From NCBI GenBank assembly GCA_025200525.1, contig CM045770.1:122861429-122925428 (forward strand): a stretch of DNA of 64,000 nt, in the 5' to 3' direction. Origin of the DNA: Camellia lanceoleosa. Taxonomy: Eukaryota > Streptophyta > Magnoliopsida > Ericales > Theaceae. This document shows positions 9,392 through 19,767 of the stretch, in pieces. Position 1 is the first letter of the stretch, and each line of letters opens with the position of its first letter. Position numbers and translations under genes: made by a program. The notes under the pieces are model-generated. The model was not told where the DNA came from. It saw only the letters and a program-made list of their open reading frames with translations, and did no database searches.

Positions 9392-12300
9392 TGTAACAAG
9401 CCCGCGAGGACCTCGCCACAGCTCGACTTTTATTGTTTGTTGCGGTTCTTAATCTGAACCAAAGAGTCCAACTCTGGCAAATCGTTTTGAGAAAAACAGA
9501 TTTTGAAAAGAAGTGCCAAACATGGATTGCTTTGCCAGATACAGAGTCGCCACCTAAATATTTTTTAAAATGGGAAATTTAGGAAACCCTGACTCGGTGC
9601 CGAAGGCCACGTGTCCGTCATCACCAAAGTTATCTTGGCTCGGGAGCTTGGGTACGATCAGAGAAGGTCAGCTATGAGCACCCCCTTTCGCCGGTCCGAA
9701 CACCGGCCTCTACTAACCATGATATCCGATTTTGAAAACGTTATGTGTTCTTATTCCGGTTATTAGCCTGGAATTACTATGTTATGCGCACAGCAAACAA
9801 GTATAGACTAGATTGCCTAATTTGGAAACAAGCATTGCATATCCGTTTGTTTTGAAAAGCGCTTTGGAATTTGCTACTCGCAAGTAGGCTAAAACACGGA
9901 TTTCAACGAGTTTTTCCAACTCAAACAATCCAACCTTCACCTACAGGCATTCAAACAGTTTATCTCATATAAGCACTTAGCCACATGGTAAGCATACTAT
10001 CATGGCAACATTCACACGCATGCGATATGCTAAAGCGAAAATACTTACATCGTACTCCGTGCCAAAACAATAAACTAGTTAGCAAACATGCATGTCCTAG
10101 TTCATGTTAAAATGACTAATGCAACACAAGAAAAATGTGATTAGGATAGGCTCGGCTAATCTACGATGACATGTGAAATGCTACAACTAACACGTATTCA
10201 ATTTGGAAATTGAAATACAGATGCAGTTAGAATGATGCGCCGAGTCTGCATGTAAGACAAATGAATGGATGCACGCATGCATTGCATGAGGTATGCTAAT
10301 TTAAACGTGCCCTAATACTAACCATCAAAGCAGGTAAATAAAAGGGAAGAAAGAAGTGGGGATTGGAAGACATACACACCACTCACACACACTTATTACA
10401 GATTTGCCCTCGCCCTTAGGGACCAAATAAATAATACAAATTAATTAACTACGCAAGCTAATTAAATATTACAAATTAACTAATTAGTTAACAAACTAAT
10501 TAAACTAGGAAAAGCGATCCGAACCGCCGAGGAGAGCCGATACCGCCGAGTCCTCGCCGGAGTGCACGACCATGCATAGTCTGCCGCTTTCCCTACTCTC
10601 AAGATCGCCAAAGTCTCAAGGATGCCTCTCTGGATACTGGGAATCACCACCGGCTGAGTAGAATTACCACCGGCAGTGAATTGTGGTCATCGGCACAAAA
10701 TGAATCCATCGGCTGGTGATTTACTGTCGGTCGGCAATGTATACTGCCGGTCGGCAAAGAGTGCCTGCAGAACCTGCAACTCACAGCAACAGAGGACAGA
10801 ACTTGCTTGGCAATACAATTCAAGCAATGTATGCACCAATCATGTCCCCTATCATGTTTGTGACTCAAAGAGGCATGTGTCTCGATTCTCGGACCACCAA
10901 TCATGCATTTCCATGCATAATGGCCCAAAGAATCAAGTGTGCAACTTTCATGTCAAATGAAATGCAAACCAAACAAACGAACCAAGGCCCAATTCCTATC
11001 ACCAAGTCAAGGAACAAGGCATGCATGCAAGATGCAATGCAACCTAGGCATGCAAGCTAAGGATGCAATATGGCATGGCAAGACACTTATGCAAGCATAC
11101 AAGCAAACATGAGGCAATGCAAACTGATGAAAAGGTGGACTTAGACATGATTTAGGCAACTCTAAATAGGCCTAGAACAGTGACCAAAAACCAAGGAATT
11201 GGGATCAAACATACATACACACATGCAAGTAAGTTGGGCCAACACTTAGGCATTAAATAAGCAACTCTAAGTCACACTTGAAAGGGGATATCATGGACAA
11301 TTAGCATGCAACATAAGCTCTGAAAATCATGTTAAAACATGGTGCCAAACCAAGCAACAAGGCAAGCTAAACATGCAACAATGGTCCAAGCATTCAAGGC
11401 TCACCAAAGAGGCAATGGACTACACTTAGTACAACCACACATGGCAAGACTTAGGCAACCAAAAACAGAGTTTTAACACATGAAACTAAGCCCAAAAGAC
11501 CAACTAGATAGCATCTAGATGGTTTGAATTTAAAGGCATGCATAAATGCTAAAACATGGAGCATGCAAGGCAAGCTTCCAAAGCTTCAAAGAGGCATCCA
11601 AGGCAAACATATGAACATGTCCAAGGGACTTAAATAACATGTAGGGTGGTTCCAAACCACCGAAATGATGCAAGCAACACATACTACACATTTACATACT
11701 TGAAGCATACAAGCTCAAATACAAAGGAGCTATACTAAGCATGCCAAGATCGACCCAAACAACTATGGACAGACCTAAAACATGGCAAAATCAGCACAAA
11801 ACCTTCACAAGGCTAAACCTAAAACATGCTAGAGCAAAGGCTAACAACCTAAGGCATATTAAGACAATAACAAGGCATTACATGGTAGGTATGCTAAGTA
11901 TGCATGGTGTACCAAAACCAACACACAACAAGGTTATATCATGGCATAATAAGCATGGAAAATAGCCAAGACATGATCAATACACACTCTAACACGATGC
12001 TCCCTCAAGAGGCCAAAAAGGGTCCCTTTCAAGGACAACAAGGAGAGGGGGTGGCCCTCCCCTTTTGGAGACTTCAAGGCACCATCTCCACCACTGAAAT
12101 CCCTCAAGATTTCAGTGGTGAAGAGGCCTAAACACCAAAGTCTCGAAACTTGCACAAAAATAGCACAAAAAGGAGCCTTACAAGGCTTAGGAGGGGTCAA
12201 ACAAACCCAAACCACAAAACACTCTTAACAAACAATCAAGAGGGCTAAAAAACAGAACTTTTTTGTATTATACACTAAGCACAAAAACAGCTCTAAGATA

Positions 12301-13096
12301 GGTAGAAAAGCAATGCAAAAATGGAGAATAAAATGGAAGTTTCTCACCCTTGTAGATCACCTTCACAAATGATGCTCCAACAGCCCTCCTTGGCTTGAAT
12401 CCAGCTCCAAAACACCAAAACCAGCCCCTTAGAACCTCAGTAGCCAAAGGAAGGTAAAGCACTAGGTGTTTGTCTGCAATAGTATGGACTAAAACACCTA
12501 GAACACAAAGAGAGAAAAAGAGAGATAGGAGATATGTATGAACCCTAACCCTAAAACCAGAGCTTCTCTTTGTGTTTTTCTCTCCAAAATTCTCTAACCC
12601 CCCATGCCAAGAGAAGAGACCCTTCTCTTATAGGCAACAAACTTGTAAAGCTTATACAACAAGCTTACAAGGAGGGCATCCCTCCATACACGTGTATGGA
12701 GGGGAACCAAATGCCACACAGCTGTCCTAAAATATCTGGAAAAGCAGATGAACAGTAGTCGGCTGGCCAAAAATGTCATTTTGACAAAAATGACTGCCGA
12801 CCAACAACAAAGAGTGCCGACCGGCCACATACATTGCCGGTGGCAACAAAAACTAGCCGGTGGCCTCTAGCCACTGCCGGTGGTGTGTGGAGATGCCTCA
12901 CAAGGCATTCCCTGCCCCACCAAGGCAAAACACAAGTGTTTGGTGCAAAACCAAAACGGTCGAGTTCGGAGATCCTGAGGCAAGGCGCGTAGCCGAGACC
13001 TCCGAGAACTCCAAACGAACACAAACAAGGATAATCACCGAGTGTTCAAACGGTGACGTCCAAGTCTTAAGGACGGTCAAAAATGGGGTGTCTACA
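9392..13096 (-). mobile_element. 5' LTR of element A (3,705 bases)
   Basis: In element orientation it starts TGTAGACACCCCATTTTT (ending at 13,096 on the plus strand) and ends CTTGTTACA next to the PBS. It shares blocks with the LTRs of B and C, for example the 'ttattacagatttgccctcgcc' block near 10,395 and the 'gaggccg(gt)' block before its 3' end. It contains a TATA-hairpin unit (12,609-12,633), an upstream GGTCGGC/CCGGTGGC cluster (12,757-12,892) and a second such cluster at 10,640-10,770. Open frames inside it are not genes. Confidence 0.9.
12609..12633 (-). promoter_or_regulatory. LTR core promoter of element A: TATA box with adjoining hairpin
   Basis: On the minus strand it reads CCTATAAGAGAAG, then a 5-base loop, then CTTCTCTT. 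The 8-base stem (12,609-12,616 with 12,622-12,629) begins inside the TATA box. Elements B and C have the same layout with different stem bases. Clusters of TGCCGACCGGCC and GCCGGTGGC lie 130-260 bases upstream. Confidence 0.6.
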
Positions 13097-15857
13097 GCGC
13101 TGCGAGTTGGACTATGCAACCTATATGCAATGCGACTAAATGATGCAAATATGCAGAAAATGACATGCAAACATGCTACTAGCAGACACAATGCTATCAA
13201 CTACATGGCATACTCGATGCAAGACACCTTATGCAACAATATGACAACATATGATTAGCATACACGATGCGAATATCAAATGGCATACTCGATGCAACGA
13301 ACTACATGGCATGCACAATGCTATGACTAGAATGGCATACACAATGCAAGATGGACTTAAACCAAGATGGGTGAGCCTCAGCCACACCCAAATCAGTGGC
13401 CAAACATGATGGAATGAAAGGTAGGAACACTCATGCAAACATGCCCGATGCAAGGGACCGAACCTAAGGCATCAAGTGCCACTCTACCAAAGCATGGCAA
13501 GGGATGAAACATGGCATTCAATCATACATTTTCCAGCTCTGAAATGATATGCAAGATGGTCCCGAATCATGCAGATATGTCACACAATGCATGCTAGATG
13601 GCCCGAATACCGAAACTAGTGAAGTGCGTTACACTAGAGGTACACAAAGCAATGCACAAATGGAAAAATCAGCCCCAAACAGACCCTAGGCAGGTCCAAT
13701 ACAGTGGGAAAATGGCCTAAAAAGATGGCTTAACATGCATAGAAATGAAGCTCATGCAATGGTCCAAAAACGAGACAAACTAGCACGACTCTCAAACGCA
13801 TTTAAAGAGTGGAAAACATGGGAATATGGAATACATGTAAGCTCTAAAATATGATGCACAATGGTCCTAAAACATGGAAACACCTCAACATAAGCATGCA
13901 ATAGGCCACAAAACACAAAGCTAGGCAAGAGTATTGACCTACAACCATGCATAGCAAGCATCATTCGACCATGAGGCATAAAAAAAGAGCTAAGGAAGTC
14001 CAAAACATGCACAAAATCAGTTTAAGGCATGGCCAAAAAGTGCAAGATTCATAGACCAAAATAACATGCAATACAAGCCAGTGAAGAGGGTTTACACTAC
14101 AAGTATATTGAGCATTCAAGAGGTCACCAAAACAACAAAATTTAGAGGTATAACATGCCAAATAAAGCCCAAAAACCCACTGAAATTTGGTCTACGCATG
14201 CAAGAATGATAGGCCCCTTTGATAGGCTATAAAGAGGGTTGTTCTACACATGCAAGATGGAAACCCAAAATGGAAAAATGGGCTCTAGAAACAGCCTATG
14301 CAGGTCCTAAAACCCACCAAAAATGGCCTGAAACATGGCTTTGAAGCATGCACACATGGGCTCCCTTGTTAGGCCAAATATGCTAGAAAACAAAACAAGG
14401 GGTGAGAGGGTCACCACTCTCTGATTTTGGCTCTCAAAATAGTATGCTAGCCATTGAAAATCCACTAGATTTCGGTGGCTAGAAGGCCATACAAAGCTCA
14501 ATGCAAAGGTCTAAGTGCATGGCTCAAAACAAGGTGAAAACAAGCATGCAAAGGGGTAGATGACCCCCAAAAGAAAAATGACCTTAAACAAACATGTAAA
14601 GGACCTCAAATAAGACTTTTTTTAGTTTATGACAAAGCCCAAAATTTTTTTCAAGTAAGGCTAAAAGATGAAGCAAAATAAAGCCTTAAAGAGGGAATAG
14701 GGTGTTACCCTTGTAGCTCAGCAACTCCAACAGCTTCTGGACCAAAAATGTAGACCCTTAACCTCTGAAAACAAGCTCCAAGGACCTGAGGTTGGTGTTG
14801 GAGGTGTTAGGCTAAGAGGTAGTGTGTAAAGGGGCAAGAGTTGGCTCTTTAGAGGCTAAAATCAAACGACAAAGGGAGATATATGTATGTATGCTCCAGC
14901 CAACTTCTGAACCCTTGCAAGGGAAGATGAGCCTTCCCTTTATAGCCCAAGAGGTTCAAAGGTTCTCCTAGAAGCTTAAAACCAAGTTTGAAGATCCTCC
15001 ATAAACGTGTATGGAGGATCAGTTCGTTTTTTTCGCAATTTTTTTCGGAACCAACTCAGTGAGACAGAAAAGGAGAAAGCTGGCCGACCAGTTCAAGTGG
15101 TCGGCCAACCACTCCCCCTGGTCGGCCAACCAGGGTCAAAACGTTCAGAGGGTCAGTGGCCTCCTAGGGTGGTCTCCAAGCTGAAAGCAAGCTAGTGGTA
15201 TGGTGAAGACCAGCCAAAAGTGGCTCAAAAACCAAGGAGACCAGCTTCTTGACAAGAAAATCGGCTGGCGGGAGAAAATGTGGTCTCCAAGAGAAAAGGT
15301 GGTCTCCCACCCTTGTAACACCTTCCAAACAATGAAAATAGGGTCCATACCAAAAATGATCCAAGACGGATGCAAAACGAGGGTTCGGGGGCCAAAACGC
15401 GCAACCGAGATCCCTGAAAACTGACTGTTAAGCATTGAAAATGGCGTGTGACCACGAAGGTGGTCTCCCAGGCCACAGTGTCCCTCTAGAGAGAGGAAAC
15501 AAGGTGTGTACCAAAAACCGGAGCAAACGGAGAAAGTTAAGCGGTCCCGAACCGAGGCACACGACCGACTGCTCTGAAAACTGAAAACTGGTCTCCAAAC
15601 GGGAAAAACGGCCTACGACCACGAAATGTAGCCTATGGCCACTGAGTGATGGTCTACAAGACCTCTCCCTCTCTTCGGGAAGAGAAAATAGAACCTGGTT
15701 CACAAACTGAGGCAAAGCACAAGAGAGTGCCGAAGTCCGGAGGCAAGGCTCTCAGTCGAGACTCCGAAACCTCAGAACGAGCACAACATGCACAATCACC
15801 GAGTGCTCAATCGATGAGGTCTGAGTCTTAAGGTCGGTCAAAAATGGGGTGTCTACA
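13097..15857 (-). mobile_element. 3' LTR of element B, 5' part only (interrupted by element A)
   Basis: In element orientation it starts TGTAGACACCCCATTTTT at 15,857 and matches the 5' LTR of B at about 36,090-38,723 closely. In one stretch of roughly 225 aligned bases (13,370-13,590 against 36,360-36,575) I count five mismatches, four of them transitions. It stops at 13,097 where element A begins; the remainder should lie left of the window. It contains a 123-base segment (13,991-14,113) that is absent from the 5' LTR. Confidence 0.88.
14919..14945 (-). promoter_or_regulatory. TATA box with adjoining hairpin in the 3' LTR of element B
   Basis: On the minus strand it reads CTATAAAGGGAAG, a 6-base loop, then CTTCCCTT; the 8-base stem is perfect (14,919-14,926 with 14,933-14,940). 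Compared with element A, one stem pair is G-C instead of A-T. GGTCGGCC motifs lie 135-195 bases upstream (15,079-15,134). The 5' LTR copy at 37,795-37,822 has one extra C in a stem arm. Confidence 0.6.
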
Positions 15858-15872
15858 GTTGCCTCTCTTTGA
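15858..15872 (-). other. Polypurine tract of element B
   Basis: On the minus strand the bases immediately before the 3' LTR read CAAAGAGAGGCAAC, a purine-rich run in the position where plus-strand DNA synthesis is primed. It is short and not a pure purine run, so the call rests on position. Confidence 0.5.
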
Positions 15873-16616
15873 CACAACTCGGAAGTCGTATGTGACGGGA
15901 GTGAATGTCAAAGCCCAGAGACGACCTATTTTTGACAAGGCTGAAGACTTAGTCAAACAGGCAAGATAAACGAAGAGATGTGCCCGTAGGCGTGCCCGCA
16001 GGCAGAGGCAAAATGCAAAACGACGTGCACAAAGCCGAACGTAACTCACGATTATGCAAAGCAGCAATCTGTAATGAAGCAAATATTCACAATAAATGCA
16101 ATAGTTTTAAGCAAGAATGCAAAGCGAAACTACATTTCATGCAGTAAGGATGTAAGAGAATTACAATTCTCGCTACGTCTCACACGGAGAAGATACAATA
16201 CCTGTGTGGCTCATCTGGTCGCACTAGCTTCAAATGAACCATACATACAATATCGTGCCTGCAAAAGAGAGAAACTTAACAAGCACAACATAGTTGGCAA
16301 CATATGTTCAACGTTACATCAAACACAGACAAACATGGTGCCGATGAAAAGGTGCAACGCAATGAAAGAAGAAACGTGCGCAACAACGTGAGTTAAGCAT
16401 GAAGGTATGACAATACCAGTTAAATGTGCACAACAATGCAAGTGATGCGCATAATGATGCCAGTGACATGCATAACAATGCAGGATAAATGCAACTTCAA
16501 AAGCGTATTTGAAACAAAACATCAAGCAAAGAAATGTAAGCCTCGATGAGGGCAACTCAAATGTGACCTCTGGTTTACCTCTCGGAGGGGGTCGCAACGT
16601 ACTCAAAAAGGATACA
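15873..16616 (-). other. No gene seen: 3' terminal noncoding region of element B
   Basis: It consists of A-rich sequence followed by 'gcgcataatgatgcc' and 'gcataacaatgca' repeats (about 16,360-16,500) that resemble the repeats at 1-560 in element A. It ends at the target-site duplication of a solo LTR. Confidence 0.55.
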
Positions 16617-19144
16617 CCTTGTGTCACGACCCTAACCCGCCCCCGTGGGTTAAGGACGTAACCGGCCAGTAATCATGAGATCACCTACGGCCTGTAACTG
16701 ATCCAAACGTATTCAAGGGGCCAAACGGAAGCAAAAGTTTTAAACTTTGTCCATAGAGCGGTGCTTATATGCACATCATACAAACCATGTTCATAAACGT
16801 TAATAACCCACGTCAAAGTATAATAGTATAAACTTCTTTAGAACAGGATCATCAGACTGAGCCAACCCATATCGGACTACATACAATGTATACAAAACCC
16901 TTGCCAATAAAACAACATATAACTATATAACAAAAAGGCAAGGACGGGTCTCGCACGTGAGACACGAGGGCTGACTCTCCAAAACTTGGGTTGTTCTACG
17001 CAGGCTTCACTGAGGCTGGGTCTGGGCTTCTCTTGGCTCACCTACAAAGACATGAATGAGTGTGAGCGATAGCCCAGTGAATAATATCAAATACAGAATT
17101 TATGCAACAGGACGTAGAACAACATTTTCCAAACGGCCTTGGGCCCAATTCATGTCTATAGTTAACATGTATAAGGTTAATTTAAATTAAGTAACCATAG
17201 TTCCCTCCTGGCCTTTGGCCCATTCAGATTTACATTCATGACGAAACGGCCTTCGGCCCATTCGATTATGTCAAAACGGCCTTTGGCCTATTCATTCCTT
17301 TCAAAACGGCCTTCGGCCCATTCCTTCATTTCAGAACGGCCTTTAGCCCATTCCTTCCTTTCAGAACGGCCTTCGGCCCATTCCTTCATTTCAGAACGGC
17401 CTTCGGCCCATTCTTTCCTTTCAGAACGGCCTTCGGCCCATTCCTTCATTTCAGAACGGCCTTCGGCCCATACATTCGCTTCAGAACGGCCTTCGGCCCA
17501 CTCATTCATTTCAGAACGGCCCTTGGCCCATACATTCGTGTCAAAACGACCTTTGGTCCATTTGTGTTCATCAAAACGACCTTGGATCCATTTATGCTTA
17601 TCAAAACGACCTTGGGTCCATCTATGCATTCATATCAGACTTACGTCTACAATCCCAATTAGCAATTCATAAAGCTTTAAAGGGAATAAATAATTGGACA
17701 TTTACAAGCATTCAATTAATGATATTACTCACAGTGATCGGTTGATTGATTCACCCTGGAACTCGACCCTACACATGCCATGAACATAAGAGGGTCATTA
17801 ACAATTCAATTCGTTCAAAATTCACATTCTCCTCTTTAGGCTTTACTATTATCTTATTAACTCATTTACAATGCTTAACATATGCCTAAGAGTGCTCACA
17901 AGTGAAAGAGAACGGAAAACGGAACACAAAATGCAAGAACGAAATTTCGAACAGGTCCCCGCCGGCGTAGGATTCCCGCCGAGCGGACCCTAGGTCTCTT
18001 GGTTGCTCCCAATCCCCGCTCGAGCGCCAATTTCCCCGCTCGAGCGGGACTCATGTCTGCAGAAAAATGCTGGGAGCTCGATTTCTCCGCTCGAGCGGCC
18101 ATTACCCCGCTCGAGCGGAAGTCAAAATTCTGGAAATCCCAGATCGTGTTCTTGAGCTTCAATTCGAATTCCCAGCCACACTACTTGCATGCAATGGCCC
18201 AAATCTCAAATTTAATCATGCTAACATGATACCAATGCAAGATTACAACATTAGGAAGCTTAATTTCATAATTTATCTACATGCATGGCCCATTTTCCAC
18301 CAACCCATTACCAATGTAACCATTTCATGCATTCAAAGCTTCTACTTCCATGGATTATACATGCATGTGACATATAGCCTTCATCCTCATCTCATATGAT
18401 GAAGAGATGGTCAAATACATGGATTTTAATCAAAATTACAACATGAGTCATGTAATCCAAGCTCAAATATGAAATTTCAAAACAATACCTACATGCATGC
18501 ATATATAGTCTTCAAATTCATCAAAACCAACTCCTTTCATGTTCTAGATCACAAATTCATCTTCAATTCATGAAATCACAATTCAAATACATGAGTTAGG
18601 GGTTGGTCACTTACCTAGGAGCTTTAATCTCCCAAACTCTAGTCAATTCTTGAGTTAAACCTTCAATTTCCCAAGCTAGAGCCAAAATTGCCCAAGTCTC
18701 CTTCTTCCCTCTCTATATCCGGCCTCTCTCTCTCTCTCTCACTTGTCTAACTCAGATTTTGAGTTCTAAGAGAGCTAAAGGAGAGTGCAATGCAATTAAC
18801 CAACTAGCCCCACTAACACAACATTTAATATAAAATATTTGGGCTCTTGATCCATCATTTTAATCAGTTTACATTGACCAGAATAAATTTCCAATTAAAT
18901 TTTACCGTAGGCTCTAAAAATTATACCAATCACAATGGCGTAGTCGAGTCCGGGTTCTGTGGCCGATAAGGCCCTCAATTCAATTTCCGAAGCAGACTAT
19001 TCAAACAGATATTCCTACGGTGAACAGATAGAGTTCCAAAATCACATATATTCGCATAATGGCACATAAAATCATGCTAAACACATAATCACATTCAAAT
19101 TAAGAGCCAATTAGCGTAATACAGAACAGGGGTGTCACACCTTG
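16617..19144 (-). mobile_element. Solo LTR, Tekay/Del-like chromovirus, with target-site duplication
   Basis: The LTR spans 16,622-19,139 (2,518 bases). In minus orientation it begins TGTGACACCCC and ends GGGTCGTGACA. It is flanked by CCTTG at 16,617-16,621 and 19,140-19,144, a 5-base duplication. No internal sequence is attached, so it is the product of LTR-LTR recombination. It contains a 30-base tandem array and four CTCGAGCG motifs at 18,013-18,120. It splits the noncoding region between B's 3' end and the promoter of its antisense gene. The chromovirus assignment is from the typical LTR ends. Confidence 0.88.
17205..17640. repeat. 30-base tandem array inside the solo LTR
   Basis: About 14 copies of a 30-base unit 'aacggccttcggcccattcc' plus about ten variable bases (ttcatttcag, ttcctttcag and others). 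Because 30 is divisible by three, all frames stay open and give decapeptide-repeat ORFs on both strands. Each unit has a short inverted repeat GGCC-ttc-GGCC. The last three copies are diverged. Confidence 0.92.
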
Positions 19145-19312
19145 CTTTTGGCGAGTAACAACGAGCCACGCATCGAAGATGAGATTTGAAGTTTCCGTGG
19201 AGAGATTTCACGCTGAAAAGTGCACTTTCCTTGTACTTTCTTGAGAGTTGGGGACTCCGATCACCACCAAAATTTGTAGGGAGCTCAAAGAGACATTGGA
19301 GATCACGCATGA

Positions 19313-19767
19313 GGGCCACCGACCACCTAGGGAGGCCACCGACCAGGTTTGGTGCAAGGGGGTGGTCGGCCTACTACAAAAACTGGTCGGTCGACCACTT
19401 TGCCAAAAATAGGGGCAGTTTTGTCCTTTTGCACTTATTTCTTTAAATGCACTTGACCAAAGCACTTTTGCTCACACCTTCAAATCCGAAATTAGTCCCT
19501 CTTGCTTCCTAGACCATTTTCTCTCTCAGATCTGCACTCTATATGTGTTTTCCAACGCCCCATGCAAAGTTGTTTCGCGAAATCTTTCAGTTTTCTTCAT
19601 TTTGGACCGATTAAAATTTGATTTCGGAGCTTCTTTTTTCCATTTTCACCACCTGAGGTAAGTTTTTCTCGACATTTGGAACATTTTCTCAGCAGTTGAC
19701 TTTTGTTGACTTTTTTCAATTTTGGCTCATTTTGCTCATTGTTGCTCCTTTTTGCAAATTTCTCGAA
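19313..19767 (+). promoter_or_regulatory. Putative promoter of the antisense PMD gene in element B
   Basis: Motifs at 19,313-19,398 include ggccaccgaccacc, ggccaccgaccagg, ggtggtcggcc and ctggtcggtcgaccac. A TATA-like 'tttaaat' lies near 19,441, and the ATG is at 19,768. Upstream, 'actttcttgag' (19,230-19,245) matches element A at about 655-667, so the block is homologous between the two. Function is inferred. Confidence 0.45.

Larger units (their letters stand above)
1..13096 (-). mobile_element. Element A: non-autonomous Tat-lineage Ty3/gypsy retrotransposon, 3' end outside window
   Basis: In element orientation (minus strand) this reads 5' LTR (9,392-13,096), PBS (9,370-9,386), leader, gag remnants (7,671-8,668), a short relic of the protease-RT linker (about 6,900-7,340), a 3' noncoding module (5,376-6,660), then an antisense PMD gene (1,227-4,561) and repeats to the left edge. 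The 3' LTR must lie beyond position 1. Compared with element B it lacks the capsid core, protease, RT, both RNases H and integrase, so it could move only with enzymes supplied in trans. Its 5' LTR start abuts base 13,097, inside the 3' LTR of element B, so A inserted into B. The family call rests on the shared PBS, LTR start and antisense gene. Confidence 0.85.

Noticed and set aside
17238..17672. Long ORFs with repeated SERPSAHSF-like decapeptides on both strands
   Set aside because: They arise from a 30-base tandem array inside a solo LTR with a perfect target duplication; unit length keeps any frame open.
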